Shown here piece after piece: positions 1 to 7,718 of a stretch of 57,754 nt of DNA (within the stretch, counting starts at the first letter, position 1; the number at the start of each line of letters is the position of its first letter). The notes under the pieces were generated by a model. That model made no database searches. It had not been told where the DNA came from and was given only the letters and a program-made list of their open reading frames with translations. A program made the translations under genes and the position numbers. The DNA is taken from the NCBI GenBank assembly GCA_030431695.1, contig JAUIIU010000013.1, positions 1 through 57,754 on the forward strand, in the 5' to 3' direction. This DNA comes from Bacteroidia bacterium. GTDB lineage: Bacteria > Bacteroidota > Bacteroidia > Flavobacteriales > Flavobacteriaceae.

Positions 1-2
1 AG

Positions 3-485
3 GAGAACAGCTACAATGAAGCCTATTTTAAAATGACAAGGCAGGAGTTTTTGGATAAACAGGATGAAATGACCGCCAGGGGGTTTGCGTTAGTTGATAT
101 GGAGAGTTACCCTGCCGGAAATATTTTACATTGGACTGGTGTATGGGTGGCGGGTAATCGTACTAAATTAGAAGTGAATAAATTACCTAAAGACCTCTTT
201 AATGAAATTAACGCCCAGCGAAATCAGGGATACAGACTGGCAGATATCGAGTATTATATGCTTAGTGATGAGTCATGGAGGGTTGCCGTTGTATGGGAAA
301 AGTCTACGGACGATGAGTTTATTACCGGCGAAGTAGCAGATCTGGATGGAGACGGGGATGATGAGGGAAACTCATTAACCCTTCATAACTTTTGTGATCA
401 CATGAGTATGCACCATCTGCTGTCCTCATTAGATTATGAGCTAATCGATTGGGAGCGAATAGATGTTGAATGGTTGGAGGATTGA
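3..485 (+). CDS. C-terminal part of a tandem-repeat protein (BTRD1/polyglycine-hydrolase-repeat-like), cut by window start
   Basis: The reading frame is open from base 3 to the stop at 483-485 with no stop before the window edge. The ATG at 33 is therefore probably internal and the gene 5'-truncated. Two units of about 43 residues are visible, each with a helix (QEFLDKQDEMTARGF; LFNEINAQRNQGY) followed by a strand pattern ending in an aromatic-rich VW stretch (TGVWVAG; VAVVWEK). This resembles the bacterial tandem repeat found in polyglycine-hydrolase-like and beta-lactamase-linked proteins. The C-terminus is acidic (DLDGDGDDEG) and then His/Met-rich. The family link rests on pattern only and no function can be given. 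The gene is convergent with the VOC gene 22 bp downstream. Confidence 0.55.
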   Translation, partial: ENSYNEAYFKMTRQEFLDKQDEMTARGFALVDMESYPAGNILHWTGVWVAGNRTKLEVNKLPKDLFNEINAQRNQGYRLADIEYYMLSDESWRVAVVWEKSTDDEFITGEVADLDGDGDDEGNSLTLHNFCDHMSMHHLLSSLDYELIDWERIDVEWLED

Positions 486-506
486 TATTTCTTTATTCTG
501 AAGAAA

Positions 507-848
507 TCATTTGTCCGACCAAACCGCTAGTTCATTTCCGGCGGGGTCGGTGAAATGAAACCTGCGGCCCCCGGGAAAACTGAATATGGGTTTGACGATC
601 ATTCCTCCGGCCGATTCTATCTTATTCTGAATGAAATCGAGATCGTTATGGTACAATACGGCCAGTGCACCGTTGACAATGGGATCTTCAGACAATTCGA
701 ATCCGCCAAAGAGCCCGCTATCACTGAAGGCCGTATAAGTTGGACCATAATCCGTGAACGTCCAGCCGAAACTTTCAGAATAAAAACCCTTTACCGCATC
801 CAGGTCTGGAGCTTTGAATTCGATATAATCTATGTGATTGTTTGTCAT
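507..848 (-). CDS. VOC family (glyoxalase/bleomycin-resistance-like) protein
   Basis: A 113-residue protein with the VOC fold pattern: an N-terminal strand with His5 (HIDYIEF), then the helix LDAVKGFYSESFGW, and a C-terminal HFTDPAGNELAVW with Glu106. These are positions used as metal ligands in the superfamily; H67 is a further possible ligand. The length is normal for a single-module VOC protein, which would act as a homodimer. The substrate cannot be told: members include glyoxalases, dioxygenases and antibiotic-binding proteins. Start is ATG. It lies alone on the minus strand, separated from the upstream operon by a strong hairpin at 864-899. Confidence 0.8.
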   Translation of the reverse strand: MTNNHIDYIEFKAPDLDAVKGFYSESFGWTFTDYGPTYTAFSDSGLFGGFELSEDPIVNGALAVLYHNDLDFIQNKIESAGGMIVKPIFSFPGGRRFHFTDPAGNELAVWSDK

Positions 849-863
849 ACCCTAAAATTAAAG

Positions 864-899
864 AATCTACCGAAGTAATGAATCAAACTTCGGTAGATT
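864..899 (-). terminator. Hairpin terminator after the sulfite oxidase operon
   Basis: Perfect 13-bp inverted repeat (AATCTACCGAAGT / ACTTCGGTAGATT) with a 10-nt loop. It is T-rich on both sides and lies 31 bp past the stop of the sterol-desaturase-like gene. It probably ends the minus-strand operon 3518 to 931. Confidence 0.7.
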
Positions 900-930
900 T
901 TAATAATTTATTTGAAGGTTTAGGGTAGCG

Positions 931-1806
931 CTAAGATTCGTCTTTTGTGAATCCGTATAGGTTCTGGTGAATGAAATCCTGCGGAAATTTATCATCTCCC
1001 TCAAAGCCGATCTCAATGGTCCCACTGTCTTCCGGGATATAATTTGTTTTGAATATATAGTCCCAAAGACTCAGGCTGATTCCAAAATTAACCCCGTATG
1101 AACCTTCCGGCAGGTGATAGGCATGATGGTAGAGGTGCATTACAGGATTGTTAAAAATGTATTTCAGAGGTCCCCATGTGATCTTGATGTTAGCATGGTT
1201 GAAATGGCCTATCGCGATGGTGATAAAGTGAACGATATATGCCTGTTCGGGTTCAAAACCACCAATGATCATCACACCAAAGGTCTTTAGTGGCTTGTAC
1301 AATACATTCTCCATCCAGTGATACCGAAGGTGCGCAGCAAACCCCATCTCCTTAACACTGTGATGCACTTTGTGAAAATTCCAAAGGAACCTGTATTTGT
1401 GGAGTAGAACGTGGGTAAACCATTGCACAAAATCAAGGATGATAAAGAATATGAGCAGCTGTAACCACGGTGCCCAGTTGGTCATATCAACCAAAGCCAG
1501 CGACTTGGCTGTAATGTTGAATTCGCCGAACAATTCCGCGAGTATCGCATAAATACCACTAATTACGATGGCGAAGATGAAGAAGTTAAAGAACATATAG
1601 AAGGCATCCAGCCAGAAGTCCCTACGAAATATGGACTGCTCCTTTCGCCAGGGAAATGCGATCTCCAGCAACCAGACGAATAAGGAGATGGCTACTAATC
1701 CCCAGAAATAATTGGTATACCAGGGGACATTGAAAATGATAGACTCCCATGTCCAGGTGAGTGTATCGGTGAATGCATTTACAAAAGCGTCTACGTATTT
1801 TTCCAT
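931..1806 (-). CDS. Sterol desaturase / fatty acid hydroxylase superfamily membrane protein
   Basis: A 291-residue integral membrane protein with the histidine clusters of the non-haem di-iron hydroxylase family: HVLLH (132-136), HKVHH (145-149), HFNH (201-204) and HLYHH (224-228) with H231. Hydrophobic segments lie near 32-50, 68-92 and 112-130. Members insert oxygen or a double bond into lipids at the cytoplasmic membrane; the substrate here is unknown. The gene is last in an apparent three-gene operon with sulfite oxidase and a membrane cytochrome c (14-bp gap). That partnership is unusual: it could supply or drain electrons, or be only a transcriptional neighbour. ATG start. Confidence 0.85.
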   Translation of the reverse strand: MEKYVDAFVNAFTDTLTWTWESIIFNVPWYTNYFWGLVAISLFVWLLEIAFPWRKEQSIFRRDFWLDAFYMFFNFFIFAIVISGIYAILAELFGEFNITAKSLALVDMTNWAPWLQLLIFFIILDFVQWFTHVLLHKYRFLWNFHKVHHSVKEMGFAAHLRYHWMENVLYKPLKTFGVMIIGGFEPEQAYIVHFITIAIGHFNHANIKITWGPLKYIFNNPVMHLYHHAYHLPEGSYGVNFGISLSLWDYIFKTNYIPEDSGTIEIGFEGDDKFPQDFIHQNLYGFTKDES

Positions 1807-1820
1807 TTCAAATTATTTTT

Positions 1821-2297
1821 TCAATCTGTTAATTCATACCATTCGATATCGGTAAGGATCTCCCTTCGTCCCTTTTGTTTCGGTGGATAGTTCGTCACCA
1901 GGTAATTAACGATTATCTCCTGGTTCTTCCCTAGGTCCCAAAGATTCTGCGTTTCCTGCATCCAACGGATGGTGGCATTCCATCTTTCGGTATTCATCCG
2001 GTTCTGAATGACCAGTTTTGCCGAATGACAAGTTGTACAATTATTTACCACTTCCATAAGCCCTTCTGCTTCCACCAGGCCGGTACGAACGTGGACACCA
2101 TTTTCGATCAGGTTATCGTCTACCACTTCCTGTTGTTCGATCAGATCTTCGTAAGCCGCAATATCCACATTGGATGAAGAAGGCTTTAGAACCAGGAGGA
2201 TAAGTCCGCCACCGGTGAGCACACATAAGATGAATACAACCGAGAGTAATCGGTAAATCGTATTCACTTGCTCCCTGAACGAAGGCTCTCTTTCCAT
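1821..2297 (-). CDS. Membrane-anchored monohaem cytochrome c, likely sulfite dehydrogenase electron acceptor
   Basis: A 158-residue protein with one N-terminal membrane segment (about 15-37) and one haem-attachment motif CTTCH at 87-91. A possible axial Met is M101 or M113. The soluble C-terminal domain would face the periplasm. Its ATG directly follows the TAA stop of the sulfite oxidase gene (0-bp gap), so the two are translationally coupled. By analogy with SorAB-type enzymes it would take electrons from the molybdenum subunit and pass them to the respiratory chain. The role is inferred from context; the haem site is seen directly. Confidence 0.8.
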   Translation of the reverse strand: MEREPSFREQVNTIYRLLSVVFILCVLTGGGLILLVLKPSSSNVDIAAYEDLIEQQEVVDDNLIENGVHVRTGLVEAEGLMEVVNNCTTCHSAKLVIQNRMNTERWNATIRWMQETQNLWDLGKNQEIIVNYLVTNYPPKQKGRREILTDIEWYELTD

Positions 2298-3518
2298 TTA
2301 TTTCACTTTTACCGCAATGCGATGACAGGCATTGTTAAGGTAACCCTTAGGGTTCCATCCCGGGAGCAACATGGGTTGAGAAACTCCGCGACTATCCGTT
2401 GCCCTGGCCCAAACTTCGTAATAGCCCTTCTTTGGAAACTGTACATCGGCCGAAAAATGCTGCCATGCCAATCGGTTAGCCGACTTTTCTACCGCACATT
2501 CCTTCCATGTGGATCCAAAATCGATGGAATACTCCATTTTAGAAACTTCCAGTTCACCCGCCCAGGCATGCCCCCTGATCCGTAAGGTTTTGTTTTTACT
2601 GATCATGGCCCCGGTCCTGGGATAAGTGATGATCGATTTAACAGGCATGGACTCTATGATACACATATCCTCGTCCTTCACCTTTTCGCCAGGTGCAACC
2701 GGTTCGCAAGGCACCCTGTATGCATCACCTGTCATTTTTGTACCGTCATGCTCCTTATTCCTTATACTGATCCTGTTGATCCATTTACCGGATACGGACG
2801 CGGGCCAGCCCCCGGCTACCAGACGAAGCGGATAGCCGTGAACCAATGGTATGTCTTCACCATTCATTTTAAAAGCCAGTAACGTCTCATCCATTAACGC
2901 TTTCTCCATCGGACAACCCCTGGATATGGGTTCTTTTTCGGGATCCCTGCTCAAGTGCTGGTCTATAGCGTGATAACCTATATACACGGCATTGCTCTTA
3001 ATGCCTGCATCTTCCAGCACATCCCTTAAACGAACGCCGGTCCAGGATGCGCAGTGCACAGCGCCAACAGTCCACTGGTTCCCTTTTGCCGGTGGGTCGA
3101 ATTCGCTTCTTCCATTGCCCCCGCATTCAAGTGTCAGCTGATAGGTGTACTGCTGAAATTTCGATCTTAATTCTGAAAGGGTGTAGGACTTCTTACTTAC
3201 TACCGATTCCCCATCAATTGTTAGGGTCCAGTTTTTAGCATCTATATTCTCAGGTACCAGCCCGTTATTGCGAATGAACATCTTAGAATTGGGGGTTACC
3301 TTATCATCCAGTAAATGCGCCTGGGCCTCTATATTCCAGGGTTTGTCGTTCAGAACCACCATTTCCGGATTCTTATTGAACATCTTAAACGGATCCGGGT
3401 CCTGAAGTGCCAAAGGGGTGTACCCCTTCAGTAACTTTTCGCCATACACGATCTCAGCACCGATTATTACTGCAAACGAACTCAGTGTAGCTTTGGTAAC
3501 AAATTCTCTTCGTTTCAA
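2298..3518 (-). CDS. Sulfite oxidase-type molybdopterin oxidoreductase, Tat-exported
   Basis: A 406-residue protein. It begins with a twin-arginine signal (KRREF at 2-6, then a hydrophobic stretch to about 25). The oxidoreductase molybdopterin domain (about 60-260) carries the molybdenum-ligand Cys132 in LECGGNGR, and the WTGVRLRDVL motif follows at about 159-168. The C-terminal Mo-co dimerisation domain (about 270-405) is of the sulfite oxidase kind. Expected reaction: sulfite to sulfate in the periplasm, or oxidation of a related substrate. The start is TTG (3516-3518), chosen because it is the only one that preserves the Tat signal. It is first in an operon with the cytochrome c and the desaturase-like protein. 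A perfect palindrome lies 49 bp upstream. Confidence 0.88.
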   Translation of the reverse strand: MKRREFVTKATLSSFAVIIGAEIVYGEKLLKGYTPLALQDPDPFKMFNKNPEMVVLNDKPWNIEAQAHLLDDKVTPNSKMFIRNNGLVPENIDAKNWTLTIDGESVVSKKSYTLSELRSKFQQYTYQLTLECGGNGRSEFDPPAKGNQWTVGAVHCASWTGVRLRDVLEDAGIKSNAVYIGYHAIDQHLSRDPEKEPISRGCPMEKALMDETLLAFKMNGEDIPLVHGYPLRLVAGGWPASVSGKWINRISIRNKEHDGTKMTGDAYRVPCEPVAPGEKVKDEDMCIIESMPVKSIITYPRTGAMISKNKTLRIRGHAWAGELEVSKMEYSIDFGSTWKECAVEKSANRLAWQHFSADVQFPKKGYYEVWARATDSRGVSQPMLLPGWNPKGYLNNACHRIAVKVK

Positions 3519-3566
3519 ATTTTTTGTTTATTGACCTCACAAGTTACACTTTCTGTATAATTGGAT

Positions 3567-3584
3567 ATGTAACTTTTGTTACAT
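3567..3584. promoter_or_regulatory. Perfect 18-bp palindrome, CRP/FNR-type operator candidate
   Basis: ATGTAAC-TTTT-GTTACAT: 7-bp perfect arms around four T, symmetric between the divergent sulfite oxidase operon (start 3518) and the membrane protein gene (start 3633). The geometry (half-sites with a 4-nt core) is that of CRP/FNR-family sites. It overlaps the longer upstream frame of the rightward gene, supporting the later start. The regulator is not in this window. Confidence 0.55.
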
Positions 3585-3632
3585 TTTGCTTTTAGTATTC
3601 CATTTAATTTTCCAAACTTAATCAGTATTGAT

Positions 3633-4325
3633 ATGGCATCAGTAAAAAGAGATTACGAAACCCGGTTTACAGGAGGGGCATTTATCGTTGCGGCTCTGTT
3701 CATTATTCTTGGCTGGGCCCTGTCCTCACATCATATTAACGAATATATTGTCGCGTCCGATTTTGAAGCCATAGGCGAGAATGTCTGGTACTGGATCTGG
3801 ATTTATCGCGTTTTCATCTTTGGATGGGTAATTCTCGGGGTGGCAATGATGGGGCTTACAACAAGTCTGACAGGTAAGCCATACCGGGTTATTGCTTTAC
3901 CTGGAGTTGGGCTGGTGGTGATTGGCACCTTCTTCCTAGCAATCGCATATGCTTACTACTACAATTACGGTGCGTGGGGGGTAGGTATGACGGCTGATAA
4001 ATCGGCTGCCGAAATCCAGGAATTCATGGATAGTATTCTGTATACCAACCAGTACGTAACTTGTTTCCTTCGCTTTGGACGGGTGTTCTCAGGGCTTGGG
4101 ATGCTTCTTCTTGGTTATGCTTTTATCAAATGGAGGCTGGTCCCCCAACTATTAGGGTGGTATACGGCGATCTTCGGGGTAGCTGCAATGGGGATAATCA
4201 TGGGCCTGCCCGAATACTACGAATACTACAAACCAATGGTATTCATCAAGATCTTATGGATGGTTGTGATGGGTGTTGTATTACTGAAACAAGGTGTGAA
4301 GGTAGCTCAGCCGAGTAAGGACTAG
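3633..4325 (+). CDS. Conserved polytopic membrane protein of unknown function
   Basis: A 230-residue protein with six or so hydrophobic segments (near 15-35, 55-75, 85-110, 145-165, 172-190 and 200-220) and a lysine-rich C-terminal tail. I do not recognise the family; it has no cofactor motif. The ATG at 3633 is chosen over an upstream TTG at 3576, because the latter lies inside the 3567-3584 palindrome. It is divergent from the sulfite oxidase operon and probably shares its regulation. It could be a membrane partner of that system, but this is only inferred from position. Confidence 0.7.
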   Translation: MASVKRDYETRFTGGAFIVAALFIILGWALSSHHINEYIVASDFEAIGENVWYWIWIYRVFIFGWVILGVAMMGLTTSLTGKPYRVIALPGVGLVVIGTFFLAIAYAYYYNYGAWGVGMTADKSAAEIQEFMDSILYTNQYVTCFLRFGRVFSGLGMLLLGYAFIKWRLVPQLLGWYTAIFGVAAMGIIMGLPEYYEYYKPMVFIKILWMVVMGVVLLKQGVKVAQPSKD

Positions 4326-4367
4326 TTAATTACTCTCTTCAGAGGGAATGAAATGGTATATATTAAA

Positions 4368-4396
4368 AAGGCGAGGAATCATTCCTCGCCTTACTT
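4368..4396. terminator. Bidirectional terminator
   Basis: AAGGCGAGGAAT / ATTCCTCGCCTT arms around one base (4368-4392; effective stem about 9-10 bp), with A-rich sequence before and T-rich sequence after. It lies between the convergent membrane protein gene and fhs. Confidence 0.75.
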
Positions 4397-4413
4397 TTTG
4401 GTATGAAATTCAT

Positions 4414-6081
4414 TTAAAACAGTCCGCTGATATTGCCTTCCGCATCGATGGTAATTTTCTCAGCAGCAGGCGTGGCTGGTAAACCGGGCATTCTGAGGAT
4501 GTTACCTGCAATTGGGATCAGGAAGCCTGCGCCAGTAGCGATCTCGAACTCCCGGATGTGTATATCAAAATGCTCAGGACGGCCGAGCTGTTTCTCGTCA
4601 TCACTAAGACTTTTCTGGGTTTTTGCCATACAGATCGGCATATTTCCGTAGCCAAGATCTTCGAATCGCTTAAGCTGTCGCTTCGCTTTATTCGTCAGGA
4701 TCACGTTCTCCGCCCCGTAAATAGTTGAACATATTTTCTCCATCTTTACCCGCGGTGAGTCTTCCAGGGCATAGGTTGGTTGAAATTTCGTGGTACAGGA
4801 CGCTGTCGAATTAACGACGATCTCGGCCAGGTCTGTACAACCTTTACCACCGTCAGCCCAACCATTACTGAGGGCGACAGGAATACCAAGAGAATCGCAA
4901 TGATCCATTAATGCCTGTTTTTCGGCTTCGGTATCACTACTGAAACTATTTACGGCAACAACAACCGGTACTCCAAAGCTCTTCAGACTCGAAATGTGAC
5001 GCTCAAGGTTTGGGAATCCAGCTTTCAGGGCTACTGTGTCTTCATTTGTGAGTTCTGAAAGTGGTTTGCCACCGTGGTACTTCAAGGCACGAATGGTAGC
5101 AACCAGTACTATGGTTTTTGGTGATAAGCCTGCTTCGCGGCACTTGATATTCATAAATTTCTCCGCACCAAGGTCGGCTCCAAAACCGGCTTCGGTAACA
5201 ACATAGTCTGCCAGGCTAAGACCCATTTTCGTAGCCAGGATGGAGTTGGTTCCCTGTGCGATATTTGCGAAAGGTCCACCATGGATAAGCGCCGGGTTTC
5301 CTTCCAGTGTTTGCACTAAGTTAGGTTTGATGGCGTCTTTCAGTAATACCGCCATGGCGCCTTCGGCGTTGAGGTCCCTTGCGTAAACGGGATTACCTTC
5401 CCAGGTGTCTCCCACATAGATATTTCCACATTTTTTCTTCAGGTCTTCGAAGTCCTTACTGAGACAAAGGATCGCCATGATCTCCGATGCTGCTGTGATA
5501 TTGAATCCTGTTTCGCGAGGAATACCTCCGGGCTTACCACCCAGGGCCGCGACGATGTTTCGCAGACCACGATCGTTCATGTCCATACATCGTTTCCAGA
5601 GAACTGTTCTCGGATCAATTCCGAGGTTCCTGGTCTTGCTTTGGATATTGTTTTCGATCAGTGCAGATAAAAGATTGTTCGCCTTCTCGATCGCGTGAAA
5701 ATCCCCGGTGAAATGAAGGTTAATGTCTGCCATCGGGATCACCTGGCTCCAGCCGCCACCCGCAGCACCACCCTTGATCCCGAACACCGGTCCCAGGCTG
5801 GGTTCCCGGATCACGGTTAAGGCTTTTTTACCGATTACATTCAAAGCGTCTCCGAGTCCTATGGAAACCGTTGTTTTTCCTTCTCCGGCAGGAGTGGGCG
5901 TAATGGCCGTTACAAGGATGAGGTTGTTATCATCTACCTTTTTTTCATCGATTAGGCAAAGCGGTAACTTTGCTTTGTTCGTTCCGTAGAATTCAAGATT
6001 CTCTTCCGAGATGTCAAGTTTGGTTGCGATGTCGCGAATGTGTTCTTCTTTAACGCTTTGGGCAATGTCTAGATCGGTCAT
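4414..6081 (-). CDS. fhs: Formate--tetrahydrofolate ligase
   Basis: A 555-residue protein, full length for the family. It makes 10-formyl-THF from formate, THF and ATP in the cytosol. The P-loop TPTPAGEGKTT is at about 61-71, and family blocks such as REPSLGPVFGIKGGAAGGG, GGPFANIAQGTNS and TEAGFGADLGAEKF follow in order. ATG start. It lies 125 bp downstream of an OFA-family anion transporter on the same strand. Because OFA proteins include oxalate/formate antiporters, formate supply is a reasonable link. No folD or GTP-cyclohydrolase neighbour is present. Confidence 0.97.
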   Translation of the reverse strand: MTDLDIAQSVKEEHIRDIATKLDISEENLEFYGTNKAKLPLCLIDEKKVDDNNLILVTAITPTPAGEGKTTVSIGLGDALNVIGKKALTVIREPSLGPVFGIKGGAAGGGWSQVIPMADINLHFTGDFHAIEKANNLLSALIENNIQSKTRNLGIDPRTVLWKRCMDMNDRGLRNIVAALGGKPGGIPRETGFNITAASEIMAILCLSKDFEDLKKKCGNIYVGDTWEGNPVYARDLNAEGAMAVLLKDAIKPNLVQTLEGNPALIHGGPFANIAQGTNSILATKMGLSLADYVVTEAGFGADLGAEKFMNIKCREAGLSPKTIVLVATIRALKYHGGKPLSELTNEDTVALKAGFPNLERHISSLKSFGVPVVVAVNSFSSDTEAEKQALMDHCDSLGIPVALSNGWADGGKGCTDLAEIVVNSTASCTTKFQPTYALEDSPRVKMEKICSTIYGAENVILTNKAKRQLKRFEDLGYGNMPICMAKTQKSLSDDEKQLGRPEHFDIHIREFEIATGAGFLIPIAGNILRMPGLPATPAAEKITIDAEGNISGLF

Positions 6082-6206
6082 AATATAGTTCTACCCGAAG
6101 ATTCCTTCGGAAATTAATGGTGTAAAAATAGTTTCCGGCGGTTGGCCGTTCAATGACGGTTGTCATATTGATTTTTCTGAAAAATTAATTTCAGTATACA
6201 CTAAAG

Positions 6207-7574
6207 TTAGCGTTTCTCGTGATATTTTGAATTTACGGGTCTAACCATCAGATTCGCGATGAGCCCTATCAGCAACAATCCCGCCATAAGGTACATGGTA
6301 AGGCTGTAAACTTCGGCAGGTTGCTTTCCGAGTTCCTCGATCTGGTATTCCCTCATGTAATTGAGCGTAACGGGTCCAACAATAGCAGCTAAACTCCAGG
6401 CCAGCAAGAGTCTTCCATGAATAGCACCTACCTGTTTGGTTCCGAACATATCCCTGAGATAAGCCGGGATAGTCGCAAAACCACCTCCATACATACTGAT
6501 GATGATACCAAAAGCTGCATAGAAGAGAACCACACTACCGATCTTCCCGGCATACGGAACAGTAATATACAGGGCAATACCCAGAATGAAGAACACCGCG
6601 TAGGTACTTTTTCGTCCGATGTAGTCACTCAGGGACGACCAGAAGAATCTTCCAACCATGTTAAACAAGCTGAGGACTCCGACAAAAATTGCTGCTGCGG
6701 TTGCATCTACCGCGAGTTCGGCACCAACACTGCTCACACTGAACATCTCCTGTATCATCACGCTTGCCTGTCCGAGTACTCCGATCCCTGCACTTACGTT
6801 CATCAAAAGCACTGTGAAGAGTAACCAGAATTGTGGTGTTTTCATGGCATTGTCCACCAAGACATTCTCGGTTGTGATAAGTTTGGCTTGTTTTTTCTTT
6901 TCCGGATTGAATCCTTTGGGTTTCCATCCTTCCTGTGGAATTCGAACAATGAAGGAACCGAACATCATCATTACAAGATAGATGATGCCCATGGTGATAA
7001 AGGTTTCCATTACTCCTGTTGAAGTAGCCGTGGAATAATGTTCCATCAGTTTAACGCTAAGGGGGGAGGCGATCATGGCTCCTCCGCCAAACCCCATAAT
7101 TGCCATACCCGTCGCCATGCCTGGCCTGTCCGGGAACCATTTAATGAGTGTACTCACGGGAGAAATGTATCCGAGGCCTAATCCTATACCTCCCAGTAAC
7201 CCTGAACCCAAGTATAACAACCATAACTGGTGCAGGTAAATACCGAGAGCCGAAACCAGGAATCCTGAACTAAAACAAAGGGCGGCTACAAACATGGTTT
7301 TTCTGGGACCCACTCGTTCCACCCACTTCCCGAAGGTCGCTGCCGAAGCTCCCAGGGTAAATAGGGCGATGGTAAATATCCAGCCCAATTCGGTGAGCTT
7401 CCAATCCTCCGGAAGCTGTTCAGTAATACCTATTGCCTTGGTAAGGGGTTTGTTAAAAACGCTGAAAGCGTAGATCTGGCCTATACATAAGTGAATACTC
7501 AGAGCGGCTATCGGGACATACCAGCGATTGTATTTGTCCTTCGCTATGCTCTTTTCCCTGCTGAAGTACGACAT
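6207..7574 (-). CDS. MFS transporter, OFA (oxalate/formate antiporter-like) family
   Basis: A 455-residue protein with about 12 membrane segments. N-terminal YVPIAALSIHLCIGQIYAFSVF and the later block YGGGFATIPAYLRDMFG with KQVGAIHGR are typical of the OFA family (TC 2.A.1.11). Members carry small carboxylates such as oxalate, formate, lactate or pyruvate; the actual substrate cannot be read here. ATG start. The next gene in the same direction is fhs, which favours formate or another C1-linked acid as substrate, though this is inference. Confidence 0.87.
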   Translation of the reverse strand: MSYFSREKSIAKDKYNRWYVPIAALSIHLCIGQIYAFSVFNKPLTKAIGITEQLPEDWKLTELGWIFTIALFTLGASAATFGKWVERVGPRKTMFVAALCFSSGFLVSALGIYLHQLWLLYLGSGLLGGIGLGLGYISPVSTLIKWFPDRPGMATGMAIMGFGGGAMIASPLSVKLMEHYSTATSTGVMETFITMGIIYLVMMMFGSFIVRIPQEGWKPKGFNPEKKKQAKLITTENVLVDNAMKTPQFWLLFTVLLMNVSAGIGVLGQASVMIQEMFSVSSVGAELAVDATAAAIFVGVLSLFNMVGRFFWSSLSDYIGRKSTYAVFFILGIALYITVPYAGKIGSVVLFYAAFGIIISMYGGGFATIPAYLRDMFGTKQVGAIHGRLLLAWSLAAIVGPVTLNYMREYQIEELGKQPAEVYSLTMYLMAGLLLIGLIANLMVRPVNSKYHEKR

Positions 7575-7603
7575 AGAATACGGGTTTCTAAAAGATCATC
7601 GAT

Positions 7604-7630
7604 TGATATAACCGGCTGTCCGGGATATCA
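7604..7630. repeat. Imperfect inverted repeat between DUF5686 gene and OFA transporter gene
   Basis: TGATAT-aa-CCGG-ctgt-CCGG-g-ATATCA, a bulged hairpin with 10 paired bases. It lies 89 bp past the stop of the outer-membrane protein and 30 bp before the transporter start. There is no clear T-tract, so it could be an operator or a weak terminator. Confidence 0.35.
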
Positions 7631-7718
7631 TAAATTGGTTGATCGTTGATTATGGTAACGAAGCTATGAACTTGATAAGGAGAATTCTATGACGAGCGTC
7701 ATGCCCGAATTAATCAGT

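Noticed and set aside
6176-6193. CTGAAA...TTTCAG inverted repeat between OFA and fhs
   Set aside because: 6-bp AT-rich stem; not distinguishable from chance and not clearly a terminator.
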